Assembly (NCBI RefSeq): GCF_009905435.1
Contig: NZ_JAAAMT010000020.1
Span: 28,535 to 92,534, forward strand
From: Pseudomonas sp. R5(2019)
Lineage (GTDB): Bacteria > Pseudomonadota > Gammaproteobacteria > Pseudomonadales > Pseudomonadaceae
Direction: 5' to 3'
DNA: 64,000 bases
Shown: positions 42,869-51,163 of the stretch, one piece after another
Layout of the letters: the number at the start of each line of letters is the position of its first letter
Numbering within the stretch: position 1 is the first letter of the stretch
Program-made: the position numbers and the translations under genes
Notes under the pieces: model-generated
What the model saw: the letters and a program-made list of their open reading frames with translations, nothing else
Database searches by the model: none
What the model was told of the DNA's origin: nothing

Positions 42869-44311
42869 ATGACCAATCTCCTGCTATACCAACGTATCGC
42901 CCAGCAGTTGGCCGAAGACATTCGCCGCGGGGTCTATCAACCCGGCGAGCGCGTGCCGTCCGTTCGTAAAATGAGCTCGCAGCTCAATGTCAGCCATGCG
43001 ACCGTCTTGCAGGCGTATGCCAACCTCGAAGACCAGGGGCTGATACGGGCTCGGCCACAATCGGGCTACTACGTTCACCAGACACCTGCACTGACGGCGC
43101 CAACGCCCGATATCGCGCGGGTCGAGCGACCGGGGTTGGTCACCCGCAGCAGCATCATTCAGCAAGTACTGGTCGAGTCGCGCCGCGAGGGCGTGTTCCC
43201 CCTCGGTGCGGCTGTGCCACACGTGGACTATTTACCGGTTCGGGCCTTGCACCAGCAATTGGCAAAAGTGACCCGCTTCCACAGTCCGCGGGCCTTCAGT
43301 TACATGTTCAGCCCAGGCTTCGAGCCGCTGCGCCGCCAGGTCGCGATTCGCATGCGTGATGCCGGCGTGGTGGTCGATCCGTCGGAAGTGGTGATCACCC
43401 ACGGCTGCGTGGATGCCTTGCAGATGTCGTTGCGCGTTCTGACTCGTCCGGGTGACCTGATCGCGGCAGAATCACCGACTTATTATGGCTTGCTGCAACT
43501 GGCCGATTTGTTGGGCCTGAAAGTCATCGAGATCCCGAGCGACCCCGCCACCGGTATCAGTCTTGAAGCACTGCAGCTGGCCGCCAACCAGTGGTCGATC
43601 AAGGCGCTGGTGCTGACTACGCGGTTGAGCAATCCGTTGGGCGGTACCATGCCCGAAGAGCGGCAAAAGCAATTGCTGCGCCTGGCATCGGACTTCGATA
43701 TTCAGATCGTTGAAGACGATATCTATGGCGAATTGATGTTCGAGCAGGGCAAGACCAAGGCGCTCAAGGCGCACGATCGGCTGGGGCGGGTGATTTATTG
43801 CTCGAGCTTTTCCAAGACCTTGTCGCCAGGTGTGCGAATCGGCTGGATGATCGCGGGTAAATTTCAGGCAGAAATCCAGCGTCTACAGACCTTTTCCACT
43901 CATTCGGCATGCAGTGTCACGCAAATGGGTGTGGCAGCCTATCTGGAGAACGGCGGCTATGACCGCCATCTGCGTTACATCCGTCAGGAATACCGCAAGA
44001 ATCTGAGTGCCTATCAGCTGGCGGTTCAGCAATATTTCCCTGAGGGGACACAAATGACCCGGCCAACCGGCGGGTTTATCCTGTGGGTCAGTTTGCCCGG
44101 GCGGGTCAATACTCAGGATCTGCATGTCAGGGCGCTGGAGCAAGGCATCAGTATCGCGCCAGGCCTGATCTTCAGTAATACAGAGCAGTTCAACCACTGC
44201 ATTCGGCTTAACTGTGGCATTCCGTGGAATCGCGAGGCGGAAAGGGCCTTGATGACCCTCGGGATGCTGGCCAGCCAGCTGTGCCAGGAGTCCGCCCAGG
44301 GTTTGTATTAA
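42869..44311 (+). CDS. MocR-like GntR regulator with aminotransferase domain
   Basis: 480 aa. The N-terminal GntR winged helix (about 1-75: YQRIAQQLAEDIRRGVYQPGERVPSVRKM, then SHATVLQAYANLEDQGLI) is fused to a fold-type-I aminotransferase-like domain. The PLP-binding Lys is in CSSFSKTLSPGVRIGW, the Asp of the cofactor ring in VEDDIYGEL, and the Arg in FNHCIRLNCG. This is the MocR/PdxR architecture, in which PLP or an amino compound acts as effector. ATG 42869 (MTNLLLYQ) gives the usual start; the frame is open for 37 codons upstream. The target genes are unknown. It lies alone between terminators. Confidence 0.9.
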   Translation: MTNLLLYQRIAQQLAEDIRRGVYQPGERVPSVRKMSSQLNVSHATVLQAYANLEDQGLIRARPQSGYYVHQTPALTAPTPDIARVERPGLVTRSSIIQQVLVESRREGVFPLGAAVPHVDYLPVRALHQQLAKVTRFHSPRAFSYMFSPGFEPLRRQVAIRMRDAGVVVDPSEVVITHGCVDALQMSLRVLTRPGDLIAAESPTYYGLLQLADLLGLKVIEIPSDPATGISLEALQLAANQWSIKALVLTTRLSNPLGGTMPEERQKQLLRLASDFDIQIVEDDIYGELMFEQGKTKALKAHDRLGRVIYCSSFSKTLSPGVRIGWMIAGKFQAEIQRLQTFSTHSACSVTQMGVAAYLENGGYDRHLRYIRQEYRKNLSAYQLAVQQYFPEGTQMTRPTGGFILWVSLPGRVNTQDLHVRALEQGISIAPGLIFSNTEQFNHCIRLNCGIPWNREAERALMTLGMLASQLCQESAQGLY

Positions 44312-44400
44312 TGAAGAAAGATTAAAAGGGCAGGGCGCGGGCTTGTCAGTCTTGTTCCGAGCGAGGAGCATAGTCTTCTATTCCCTCACTGCCTCTGTCC

Positions 44401-44901
44401 ATGAAAGCTTCTTGTCTTATCTGTCTTGTGGTGTTCAGTCTGGCTGCTCCGCTCGTCGGCAACACGGTTTCTGTGGCCGCTGAGCGGGAAGCGCCCGCGC
44501 AGGCTGTACAAGCGCCCAAGGAAAAGCCTGCGCCACAGAAATCAAAGCCGGCCGAGCCTGCAAAAAAACCTCAAGCCAAGGCCGCGAGCGCTGACAAAGC
44601 GCCCGCCAAGGGGCCTGCAGTCAAAACAGCTGCGCGCAAAAAGGCCGACGCCGTGCCTGAAACCAATATTGACCTGACCTTACCCCCGGAAATGGTCAAA
44701 GAGCTGGAGCCGGCTTCAAAGATTGATGACACCGTGCTCAAGCCGCTGTTGCCAGCGATGTTTGGCGATAGCGTGAAAACCGAGGAAAGCCAGTTTCAGC
44801 TCAACGGTCGCTTGCTCAGCAATGAGCTGCAGCTGCAGTTGCGCAATGATTTCCAGAGGGAAGTCGAGGGTGCGGCGCTGGAATTCGAGTTCAAGCGGTA
44901 G
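44401..44901 (+). CDS. Exported Ala/Lys/Pro-rich protein of unknown function
   Basis: 166 aa. A signal peptide (LICLVVFSLAAPLVGNTVSVAA) is followed by a low-complexity Lys/Ala/Pro-rich linker (about 28-85, for example KEKPAPQKSKPAEPAKKP), which could span the periplasm or be disordered. The C-terminal part (about 88-166) has NIDLTLPPEMVKELEP and ends ALEFEFKR. Such genes are sometimes annotated as translation initiation factor 2 because of the linker; I see no basis for that function. It stands between the MocR-like gene and the YkgJ gene. Confidence 0.7.
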   Translation: MKASCLICLVVFSLAAPLVGNTVSVAAEREAPAQAVQAPKEKPAPQKSKPAEPAKKPQAKAASADKAPAKGPAVKTAARKKADAVPETNIDLTLPPEMVKELEPASKIDDTVLKPLLPAMFGDSVKTEESQFQLNGRLLSNELQLQLRNDFQREVEGAALEFEFKR

Positions 44902-45021
44902 CCTGCAAATAAACGTGGATGACCCGTTAGTCACTCCGATGCGCCAATTTCAAACGGCTGTTTTAGCGGGTACTATCCTGATTCCCATCATCACCTGGAT
45001 TTGAAAAGAGGTCCTGACGTC

Positions 45022-45279
45022 ATGAAATGCCGAGAAGGCTGTGGCGCCTGCTGCATTGCCCCTTCCATCAGTTCGCCGATCCCTGGCATGCCCAACGGCA
45101 AGCCGGCCGGAGAGCGTTGCCTGCAATTGTCGGTCGACAATTTATGTCAACTGTTCGGTCGCCCTGAAAGGCCCGCCGTGTGTGGTGCTTTCGATGCAGA
45201 CCCTGAGGTGTGTGGCAACAGTCGGGAGGAGGCGATCACGATGCTGGGGTGGTGGGAGCAGGCGACAGCCGTGGCCTGA
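45022..45279 (+). CDS. YkgJ-family cysteine-cluster protein
   Basis: 85 aa. The start MKCREGCGACCIAPSISSPI shows the Cys cluster CxxxCGACC, with later Cys in RCLQL, LCQLF, AVCGAF and EVCGNS, the pattern of the YkgJ/UPF0153 zinc- or iron-binding proteins. ATG 45022 has AGAGG about 11 nt upstream; the TTG at 45001 is less likely. A START-domain gene follows 32 bp downstream. The function is not known for the family. Confidence 0.85.
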   Translation: MKCREGCGACCIAPSISSPIPGMPNGKPAGERCLQLSVDNLCQLFGRPERPAVCGAFDADPEVCGNSREEAITMLGWWEQATAVA

Positions 45280-45311
45280 TCGAACTGATCTTCGACAATA
45301 AGGAATACAAA

Positions 45312-45917
45312 ATGGGATCGCTGCATCGAGTTGCTGTTGTTGCTGGGTTGAGTGCCTTTCTGATGAGTGGCGCCTTTGCCGATGAGTGGCAGGTGGCCAA
45401 GGATCAGGATGGCATCAAGGTTTCGCTCAGTGACGTGGCTGGCTCCAAGTACAAGGCCTACCGTGGTGTTACGTTGATCAAGGCCAGCGTTGCCGAGCTC
45501 AAGAAGATTCAGGAAGACGTTTCCGGTTCATGCGCCTGGATTCATGAATGCAAGCAGCAAAAGTTGCTCAAGCAGGAAGGCGATCAAAGTTGGACTTATA
45601 CCCAGTTCAGCACCCCTTGGCCGGTGACCCCGCGCGATTCGGTGCTGCACGTGACCACACGTCAGGATGCTGACGGTAGCCTGACCCGCAAACTGGAAGG
45701 TGTACCCACCTATATTCCTGAGGAAAAAAGCTTTGTGCGGGTCGCTAAAGTGGAGGGATTCTGGAAGTTGATCCCCAAAGGTGATCAAACCGAAGTCACG
45801 TATCAGGTCCATACCGAGCCAGGTGGCAGTGTGCCCTCGATGATTGCGAACAAATTTGTAGTGGATGCACCTTTCAACACATTGAAAGGACTGAAAGAAA
45901 AGGCAGAAAAGCCATAA
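45312..45917 (+). CDS. Exported START-domain protein
   Basis: 201 aa. A signal peptide (RVAVVAGLSAFLMSGAFA) precedes a START/Bet v1-like lipid-binding domain: DEWQVAKDQDGIKVSLSDVA, the YRGVTLIKASVAELKKI strand-helix and the FSTPWPVTPRDSVLHVTTR core segment. Proteins of this type occur widely in Pseudomonas; a hydrophobic ligand is likely but unknown. The ATG is preceded by AAGGAA. It is convergent with gltA across a shared terminator. Confidence 0.83.
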   Translation: MGSLHRVAVVAGLSAFLMSGAFADEWQVAKDQDGIKVSLSDVAGSKYKAYRGVTLIKASVAELKKIQEDVSGSCAWIHECKQQKLLKQEGDQSWTYTQFSTPWPVTPRDSVLHVTTRQDADGSLTRKLEGVPTYIPEEKSFVRVAKVEGFWKLIPKGDQTEVTYQVHTEPGGSVPSMIANKFVVDAPFNTLKGLKEKAEKP

Positions 45918-45978
45918 CAGTTACTTGAGATTGTTTTTTTTCTGAACTGTACTGGCTGTAAATTGAAGTTTTCACCCA

Positions 45979-46008
45979 TAAAAAAAGCTGCCCGGGGCAG
46001 CTTTTTTA
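45979..46008. terminator. Bidirectional terminator between the START gene and gltA
   Basis: AAAAAAGCTGCCC / GGGCAGCTTTTTT, a nearly perfect palindrome with A- and T-tracts on the two sides, lying between convergent genes. Confidence 0.93.
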
Positions 46009-46030
46009 TGTTCGGCTCTGCAGGCAGGGC

Positions 46031-47320
46031 TTACTTGCGATCTTCCAGGTTAGGAATGTCGCGCTGCTCATAGCCGGTGTACAGCTGGCGTGGACGGCCA
46101 ATCTTGTACGGGCTGGAGAGCATTTCTTTCCAGTGGGAGATCCAGCCGACGGTCCGCGCCAGGGCGAAGATCACGGTGAACATGCTGGTTGGAATGCCGA
46201 TTGCCTTCAGAATGATGCCCGAGTAGAAGTCGACGTTCGGGTACAGCGAGCGCTCGATGAAGTACGGGTCGGTCAGGGCGATCTCTTCCAGGCGCATGGC
46301 CAGTTCCAGCTGTGGATCGTTCGTGATGCCCAGCTCGCGCAGCACTTCGTCACAGGTCTGTTTCATGACGGTGGCGCGTGGGTCGCGGTTTTTGTACACG
46401 CGATGACCGAAGCCCATCAGTTTGAACGGATCGTTCTTGTCCTTGGCCTTGGCGATGTAGGTGTCGATGTTCGAGACATCGCCGATTTCATCGAGCATGG
46501 TCAAGACCGCTTCGTTGGCGCCGCCGTGGGCAGGGCCCCACAGTGCAGCGATACCGGCGGCGATACAGGCGAACGGGTTGGCGCCCGAAGAACCCGCCAG
46601 ACGAACGGTGGAGGTCGATGCGTTCTGCTCGTGGTCGGCATGGAGGATGAAGATCCGGTCCATGGCCTTGGCGAGCACCGGGCTGATCGGTTTGATCTCG
46701 CACGGGGTGTTGAACATCATGTGCAGGAAGTTTTCCGCGTATGTCAGGTCGTTGCGCGGGTACATCATGGGTTGGCCCATGGAGTACTTGTAAACCATCG
46801 CTGCCAGGGTCGGCATCTTGGCAACCAGGCGGACCGCGGAGATTTCGCGATGCTGCGGGTTTTTGATGTCCAGGGAGTCATGGTAGAACGCCGACAGGGC
46901 GCCGACCACGCCGCACATGACTGCCATCGGGTGGGCGTCGCGGCGGAAGCCGTTGAAGAAGGACTTCAACTGCTCGTGAACCATGGTGTGGTTTTTCACG
47001 GTGCTGACGAACTGGGCCTTCTGCTCTGCATTCGGCAGTTCGCCGTTCAGCAGCAGGTAGCAGGTTTCCAGGTAGTCGGATTGTTCGGCGAGTTGCTCGA
47101 TCGGGTAGCCGCGGTGCAGCAGGACACCATTGTCGCCGTCGATGTAGGTGATCTTCGACTCGCACGAAGCGGTCGCCATGAAACCGGGGTCGAAAGTGAA
47201 GCGGCCCGTGGCCCCCAGCCCTCTAACGTCGATAACATCGGGACCAACGGTGCCGGTTAAAATGGGCAGCTCGACGGGGGCAGTGCCCTCGATGATCAAC
47301 TGCGCTTTTTTGTCAGCCAT
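46031..47320 (-). CDS. gltA: Citrate synthase
   Basis: 429 aa, the E. coli-like type II (hexameric, NADH-regulated) size. It condenses oxaloacetate and acetyl-CoA to citrate. The active-site residues are seen in [18 protein letters not shown] (His near 265), [18 protein letters not shown] (His near 306) and [10 protein letters not shown] (Asp near 363). The N-terminal small domain (about 1-50) starts [25 protein letters not shown] lies directly upstream of the ATG. It is divergent from sdhCDAB, so the region 47321-47670 carries both promoters. Confidence 0.98.
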   Translation of the reverse strand: MADKKAQLIIEGTAPVELPILTGTVGPDVIDVRGLGATGRFTFDPGFMATASCESKITYIDGDNGVLLHRGYPIEQLAEQSDYLETCYLLLNGELPNAEQKAQFVSTVKNHTMVHEQLKSFFNGFRRDAHPMAVMCGVVGALSAFYHDSLDIKNPQHREISAVRLVAKMPTLAAMVYKYSMGQPMMYPRNDLTYAENFLHMMFNTPCEIKPISPVLAKAMDRIFILHADHEQNASTSTVRLAGSSGANPFACIAAGIAALWGPAHGGANEAVLTMLDEIGDVSNIDTYIAKAKDKNDPFKLMGFGHRVYKNRDPRATVMKQTCDEVLRELGITNDPQLELAMRLEEIALTDPYFIERSLYPNVDFYSGIILKAIGIPTSMFTVIFALARTVGWISHWKEMLSSPYKIGRPRQLYTGYEQRDIPNLEDRK

Positions 47321-47378
47321 GTGGCCTCCTATTAATGCTTGATATCATCTGACAGACCCCCCACGCAGGGCCCGCACC

Positions 47379-47406
47379 ACTATAGTGAGATAAATTCGAA
47401 AGTCAA
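47379..47406 (-). promoter_or_regulatory. Sigma-70 promoter of gltA
   Basis: On the minus strand TTGACT (47406-47401), a 16-nt spacer and TATAGT (47384-47379), about 60 bp before the gltA start. Confidence 0.75.
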
Positions 47407-47520
47407 TTTGCTTAAAGTAGGGGTGGATCAGGCCCCGAGCGTTGTTTTTCCTCGAAAATCCCTGCCATTTACGCCTTTTGTTCCACTAACGCAATCAGCT
47501 ATTTGGGGTAGGCCTTTGCG

Positions 47521-47549
47521 TTGTCATTAGTAGCCTAACTGTCTATACT
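47521..47549 (+). promoter_or_regulatory. Sigma-70 promoter of sdhCDAB
   Basis: TTGTCA (47521-47526), a 17-nt spacer and TATACT (47544-47549), near consensus, giving a leader of about 115 nt before sdhC. The leader contains the short inverted repeat GGGCTTGCAAGCCC at 47568-47581. The rest of the 350-bp gltA-sdhC gap shows only the two promoters. Confidence 0.78.
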
Positions 47550-47670
47550 CGGCACCCGACCGCCAGGGGCTTGCAAGCCCGTCTTTCTGGGGGTCGCACT
47601 CCGTGGGTGGTGGGTACCTGACCAGTGCACTTCCCAACAACTTTGCCCTGCTTGCTAGGGGCTCTTCAGT

Positions 47671-48057
47671 GTGAAAAAAGCCGTGAAAAGCCAACGACCT
47701 GTAAACCTAGACCTAAGGACCATCAAACTCCCTGTCACTGCTTACACGTCCATTCTTCACCGTATCTCCGGTGTCATTCTCTTCCTGGGCATTGCCATCA
47801 TGCTTTACGCATTGGGTAAATCCCTGGATTCCGAGGAAGGCTTCGGCGAGGTGAAGGCGTGTTTGACCAGTCCGCTGGCCAAGCTTGTGATTTGGGGCCT
47901 GCTGTCCGCCTTGCTGTATCACCTGGTGGCCGGTGTGCGCCATCTGATCATGGACATGGGCATCGGTGAGACGCTGGAAGGCGGCAAACTGGGCTCGAAA
48001 ATTGTCATCGCCGTCTCCGTGGTGGCGATCGTTCTGGCGGGAGTCTGGATATGGTAA
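47671..48057 (+). CDS. sdhC: Succinate dehydrogenase cytochrome b556 subunit
   Basis: 128 aa starting with GTG. SdhC is one of two membrane anchors of complex II that carry heme b and the quinone site. The N-terminus SQRPVNLDLRTIKLPVTAYTS and SILHRISGVILFLGIAIML, with the conserved Ser/Arg of the quinone pocket and the first helix, are typical; the heme-ligating His is in LLYHLVAGVRHLIMD. Three transmembrane helices. The 3' end overlaps sdhD by 7 bp. Confidence 0.95.
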   Translation: MKKAVKSQRPVNLDLRTIKLPVTAYTSILHRISGVILFLGIAIMLYALGKSLDSEEGFGEVKACLTSPLAKLVIWGLLSALLYHLVAGVRHLIMDMGIGETLEGGKLGSKIVIAVSVVAIVLAGVWIW

Positions 48058-48419
48058 CTAACGTCACGAACCTGTCGCGTTCGGGCCTCTATGACTGGAT
48101 GGCGCAACGCGTTTCTGCGGTCGTTCTCGCGGCTTATTTCATCTTTCTGATCGGATACATCGTAGCCTACCCGGGCATCGAGTACGCCCAATGGCACGAT
48201 CTGTTCTCCCATACCGGAATGCGCATTTTCAGTCTGCTGGCCCTGGTTGCCCTGGGTGCTCACGCCTGGGTCGGCATGTGGACCATCGCAACTGACTACC
48301 TGACGCCAATGGCGTTCGGCAAGTCGGCGACTGTCATCCGTTTCCTGTTCCAGGCTGTATGCGGCGTTGCGATGTTCGCGTACTTCGTCTGGGGTGTGCA
48401 GATTCTCTGGGGTATCTGA
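48051..48419 (+). CDS. sdhD: Succinate dehydrogenase membrane anchor subunit
   Basis: 122 aa with three transmembrane helices. GLYDWMAQRVSAVVLAAYFI is the usual first helix region, and HAWVGMWTIATDYL carries the heme and quinone-site residues. It overlaps sdhC by 7 bp and ends 3 bp before sdhA, so the operon is tightly coupled. Confidence 0.95.
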   Translation: MVTNVTNLSRSGLYDWMAQRVSAVVLAAYFIFLIGYIVAYPGIEYAQWHDLFSHTGMRIFSLLALVALGAHAWVGMWTIATDYLTPMAFGKSATVIRFLFQAVCGVAMFAYFVWGVQILWGI

Positions 48420-48422
48420 TTC

Positions 48423-50195
48423 ATGGCTAACATTCCAACGATTTCCTACGACGCCATCATCATTGGTGGTGGCGGCGCCGGCATGCGTGCCGCATTGCAG
48501 TTGGCCCAGGGCGGCCACAAGACTGCAGTGATCACCAAGGTATTCCCGACCCGTTCGCACACTGTGTCGGCCCAGGGCGGCATCACCTGCGCCATCGCGT
48601 CGGCAGACCCGAACGATGACTGGCGCTGGCACATGTACGATACCGTCAAGGGGTCCGACTACATCGGTGACCAGGACGCTATCGAATACATGTGTCAGGA
48701 AGGCCCGCAAGCGGTCTTCGAGCTGGATCACATGGGTCTGCCGTTCTCCCGTACCGAGCAGGGCCGTATCTACCAGCGTCCGTTCGGTGGCCAGTCCAAG
48801 GACTTCGGCAAGGGCGGCCAGGCTGCGCGTACCTGCGCTGCGTCCGACCGTACCGGTCACGCACTGCTGCACACCCTTTATCAGGGCAACCTGAAAGCCG
48901 GCACCACCTTCCTGAACGAGTGGTACGCGGTCGATCTGGTCAAGAACCAGGACGGCGCGTTCGTCGGTGTGATCGCCATCTGCATCGAAACCGGCGAAAC
49001 CGTTTTCATCCGTTCCAAGGCCACTGTACTGGCCACCGGTGGTGCGGGTCGCATCTATTCGTCCACCACCAACGCCCTGATCAACACCGGTGACGGCGTT
49101 GGCATGGCCCTGCGTGCCGGCGTGCCGGTGCAGGACATCGAAATGTGGCAGTTCCACCCAACCGGCATCGCCGGCGCAGGTGTACTGGTGACCGAAGGTT
49201 GCCGTGGTGAGGGTGGTTATCTCATCAACAAGCACGGCGAGCGTTTCATGGAGCGTTATGCGCCCAACGCCAAAGACCTTGCCGGTCGTGACGTTGTGGC
49301 CCGTTCCATGGTTAAAGAGATCATCGCCGGTAACGGCTGTGGCCCGAATGGCGACCACGTGATGCTCAAGCTCGACCACCTGGGTGAAGAAGTCCTCCAC
49401 AGCCGCCTGCCAGGCATCTGTGAGCTGTCCAAGACCTTCGCTCACGTTGACCCGGTTGTTGCGCCTGTTCCGGTTGTTCCGACTTGCCACTATATGATGG
49501 GCGGCGTTGCCACCAACATTCATGGCCAGGCAATCACTCAGGACGCCGACGGCGTCGACACCATCATCCCTGGCCTGTTCGCAGTGGGTGAAGTGGCGTG
49601 CGTATCGGTCCACGGTGCCAACCGCCTGGGCGGCAACTCGCTGCTCGACCTGGTGGTATTCGGCCGCGCTGCCGGCCTGCACCTGGAAAAAGCCCTGACC
49701 GAAGGCATCGAGTATCGCGACGCCAGCGACACTGACGTCGAAGTAGCCCTGAACCGCCTGAACAAGCTCAACGAGCGTACCAGCGGTGAAGACGTGGCAA
49801 CCCTGCGTCGCGAACTGCAAAGCTGCATGCAGAACTACTTCGGTGTATTCCGTACCGGCGAATACATGCAGAAGGGTATTGCCCAGCTGGCCGGCCTGCG
49901 CGAGCGCATCGCCAACGTCAAGATCAACGACAAGTCCCAGGCGTTCAACACCGCACGTATCGAAGCACTGGAACTGCAGAACCTGCTGGAAGTGGCCGAA
50001 GCCACCGCCATCGCTGCAGAAGTGCGTAAAGAGTCCCGCGGCGCTCACGCCCGTGAAGACTTCGAAGACCGTGACGATGAAAACTGGCTGTGCCACACCC
50101 TGTACTTCCCGGGTGAGAAGCGCGTTGCCAAGCGTGGTGTTAACTTCTCGCCGAAAACCGTACCGGCTTTCGAGCCTAAAGTCCGGACTTACTAA
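48423..50195 (+). CDS. sdhA: Succinate dehydrogenase flavoprotein subunit
   Basis: 590 aa, full length. SdhA oxidises succinate to fumarate with covalently bound FAD. Motifs: [20 protein letters not shown] (FAD), the covalent His in [12 protein letters not shown] near residue 45, the active-site [20 protein letters not shown] near residue 245, and the C-terminal [19 protein letters not shown]. All expected catalytic residues are visible. It lies between sdhD and sdhB in the normal order. Confidence 0.98.
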   Translation: MANIPTISYDAIIIGGGGAGMRAALQLAQGGHKTAVITKVFPTRSHTVSAQGGITCAIASADPNDDWRWHMYDTVKGSDYIGDQDAIEYMCQEGPQAVFELDHMGLPFSRTEQGRIYQRPFGGQSKDFGKGGQAARTCAASDRTGHALLHTLYQGNLKAGTTFLNEWYAVDLVKNQDGAFVGVIAICIETGETVFIRSKATVLATGGAGRIYSSTTNALINTGDGVGMALRAGVPVQDIEMWQFHPTGIAGAGVLVTEGCRGEGGYLINKHGERFMERYAPNAKDLAGRDVVARSMVKEIIAGNGCGPNGDHVMLKLDHLGEEVLHSRLPGICELSKTFAHVDPVVAPVPVVPTCHYMMGGVATNIHGQAITQDADGVDTIIPGLFAVGEVACVSVHGANRLGGNSLLDLVVFGRAAGLHLEKALTEGIEYRDASDTDVEVALNRLNKLNERTSGEDVATLRRELQSCMQNYFGVFRTGEYMQKGIAQLAGLRERIANVKINDKSQAFNTARIEALELQNLLEVAEATAIAAEVRKESRGAHAREDFEDRDDENWLCHTLYFPGEKRVAKRGVNFSPKTVPAFEPKVRTY

Positions 50196-50206
50196 GGGTG
50201 GCCGAC

Positions 50207-50911
50207 ATGTTGAAAGTCGAAGTTTATCGTTACAACCCGGACACGGACTCGGCGCCGAAAACCCAGGTATTCGACGTCGATACCGGCGGCAAGGACCTGA
50301 TGGTTCTGGACGTGCTGGCCCTGATCAAAGAGCAGGACGAAGGCTTCTCCTATCGTCGCTCTTGCCGTGAAGGCGTTTGTGGTTCCGATGGCATGAACAT
50401 CAACGGCAAAAACGGCCTGGCGTGCATCACGCCGCTGTCTTCTGTCGTCAAAGGTAACAAGTTGGTCGTCCGTCCGTTGCCGGGTTTGCCGGTAATTCGT
50501 GACCTGGTCGTCGATATGAGCATCTTCTACAAGCAGTACGAGAAGGTGAAGCCATTCCTGCAGAACGATACGCCGCCACCGGCCATCGAGCGTCTGCAAT
50601 CGCCGGAAGAACGTGAAAAGCTGGATGGTCTGTACGAGTGCATCCTGTGCGCTTGCTGCTCGACTTCCTGCCCGTCGTTCTGGTGGAACCCCGACAAGTT
50701 CCTGGGTCCAGCTGCACTGCTGCAAGCGTATCGCTTCCTGGCAGACAGCCGTGACAACAAGACCGAGGAACGTCTGGCTGCCCTGGATGACCCGTTCAGC
50801 GTATTCCGCTGCCGCGGAATCATGAACTGCGTGAACGTCTGCCCTAAAGGTCTGAACCCGACCAAGGCAATCGGCCACGTACGTAACATGTTGCTGCAAA
50901 GCGGTACCTGA
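50207..50911 (+). CDS. sdhB: Succinate dehydrogenase iron-sulfur subunit
   Basis: 234 aa. SdhB carries electrons from FAD to quinone through three Fe-S clusters. The [2Fe-2S] ligands are in SCREGVCGSDGMNINGKN, and the [4Fe-4S] and [3Fe-4S] ligands in CILCACCSTSCPSFWW and CRGIMNCVNVCPKGLNP. I chose ATG 50207 (MLKVEVYRYN), which matches the family start and has AAGG upstream; an in-frame GTG at 50198 is the alternative. A 252-bp structured gap separates it from sucA. Confidence 0.97.
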   Translation: MLKVEVYRYNPDTDSAPKTQVFDVDTGGKDLMVLDVLALIKEQDEGFSYRRSCREGVCGSDGMNINGKNGLACITPLSSVVKGNKLVVRPLPGLPVIRDLVVDMSIFYKQYEKVKPFLQNDTPPPAIERLQSPEEREKLDGLYECILCACCSTSCPSFWWNPDKFLGPAALLQAYRFLADSRDNKTEERLAALDDPFSVFRCRGIMNCVNVCPKGLNPTKAIGHVRNMLLQSGT

Positions 50912-50939
50912 TTCTAAAAGTGTTGTACCCGTAGCACAC

Positions 50940-51160
50940 CGACGTGCGGACCCTTGTCCGCACCGAGGTGCAACTCGAGCGAGGGCTCACAAAGCCCGAA
51001 CTCTTACTTTCGAAGATATGAGACCAGCAGGGGCATCCGGGCTGGTACCCGGAAAATCCGCAGGACCTTGGTTAGTGGCTCGGTTCAGTCGCTGCACTTT
51101 GACTGTACAAGCGCTTTCTTTGGCCACTTGCCGATTCACGCCCCTAACCGAGGGTGACCA
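50940..51160 (+). promoter_or_regulatory. Structured leader before sucA, candidate sucA-II RNA
   Basis: The sdhB-sucA gap folds into several hairpins: GTGCGGAC-CCTT-GTCCGCAC (50944-50963, perfect), GGGCT-CACAA-AGCCC (about 50983-50997) and CCGGG-CTGGTA-CCCGG (about 51038-51053). A sucA-II RNA motif has been described in the 5' UTR of Pseudomonas sucA; position and structure fit, but I could not run a covariance model. No gene is visible here. Confidence 0.55.
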
Positions 51161-51163
51161 AGC

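Noticed and set aside
44401..44901. Annotation as translation initiation factor IF-2
   Set aside because: Only the Lys/Ala/Pro-rich linker resembles IF-2. The protein has a signal peptide and no GTPase motifs.
47919..50096. 725-codon open frame antisense to sdhC-sdhD-sdhA
   Set aside because: It lies opposite highly expressed genes with strong GC3 bias, which leaves few stop codons on the other strand. The translation has no recognisable domain and its composition is that of a shadow frame.
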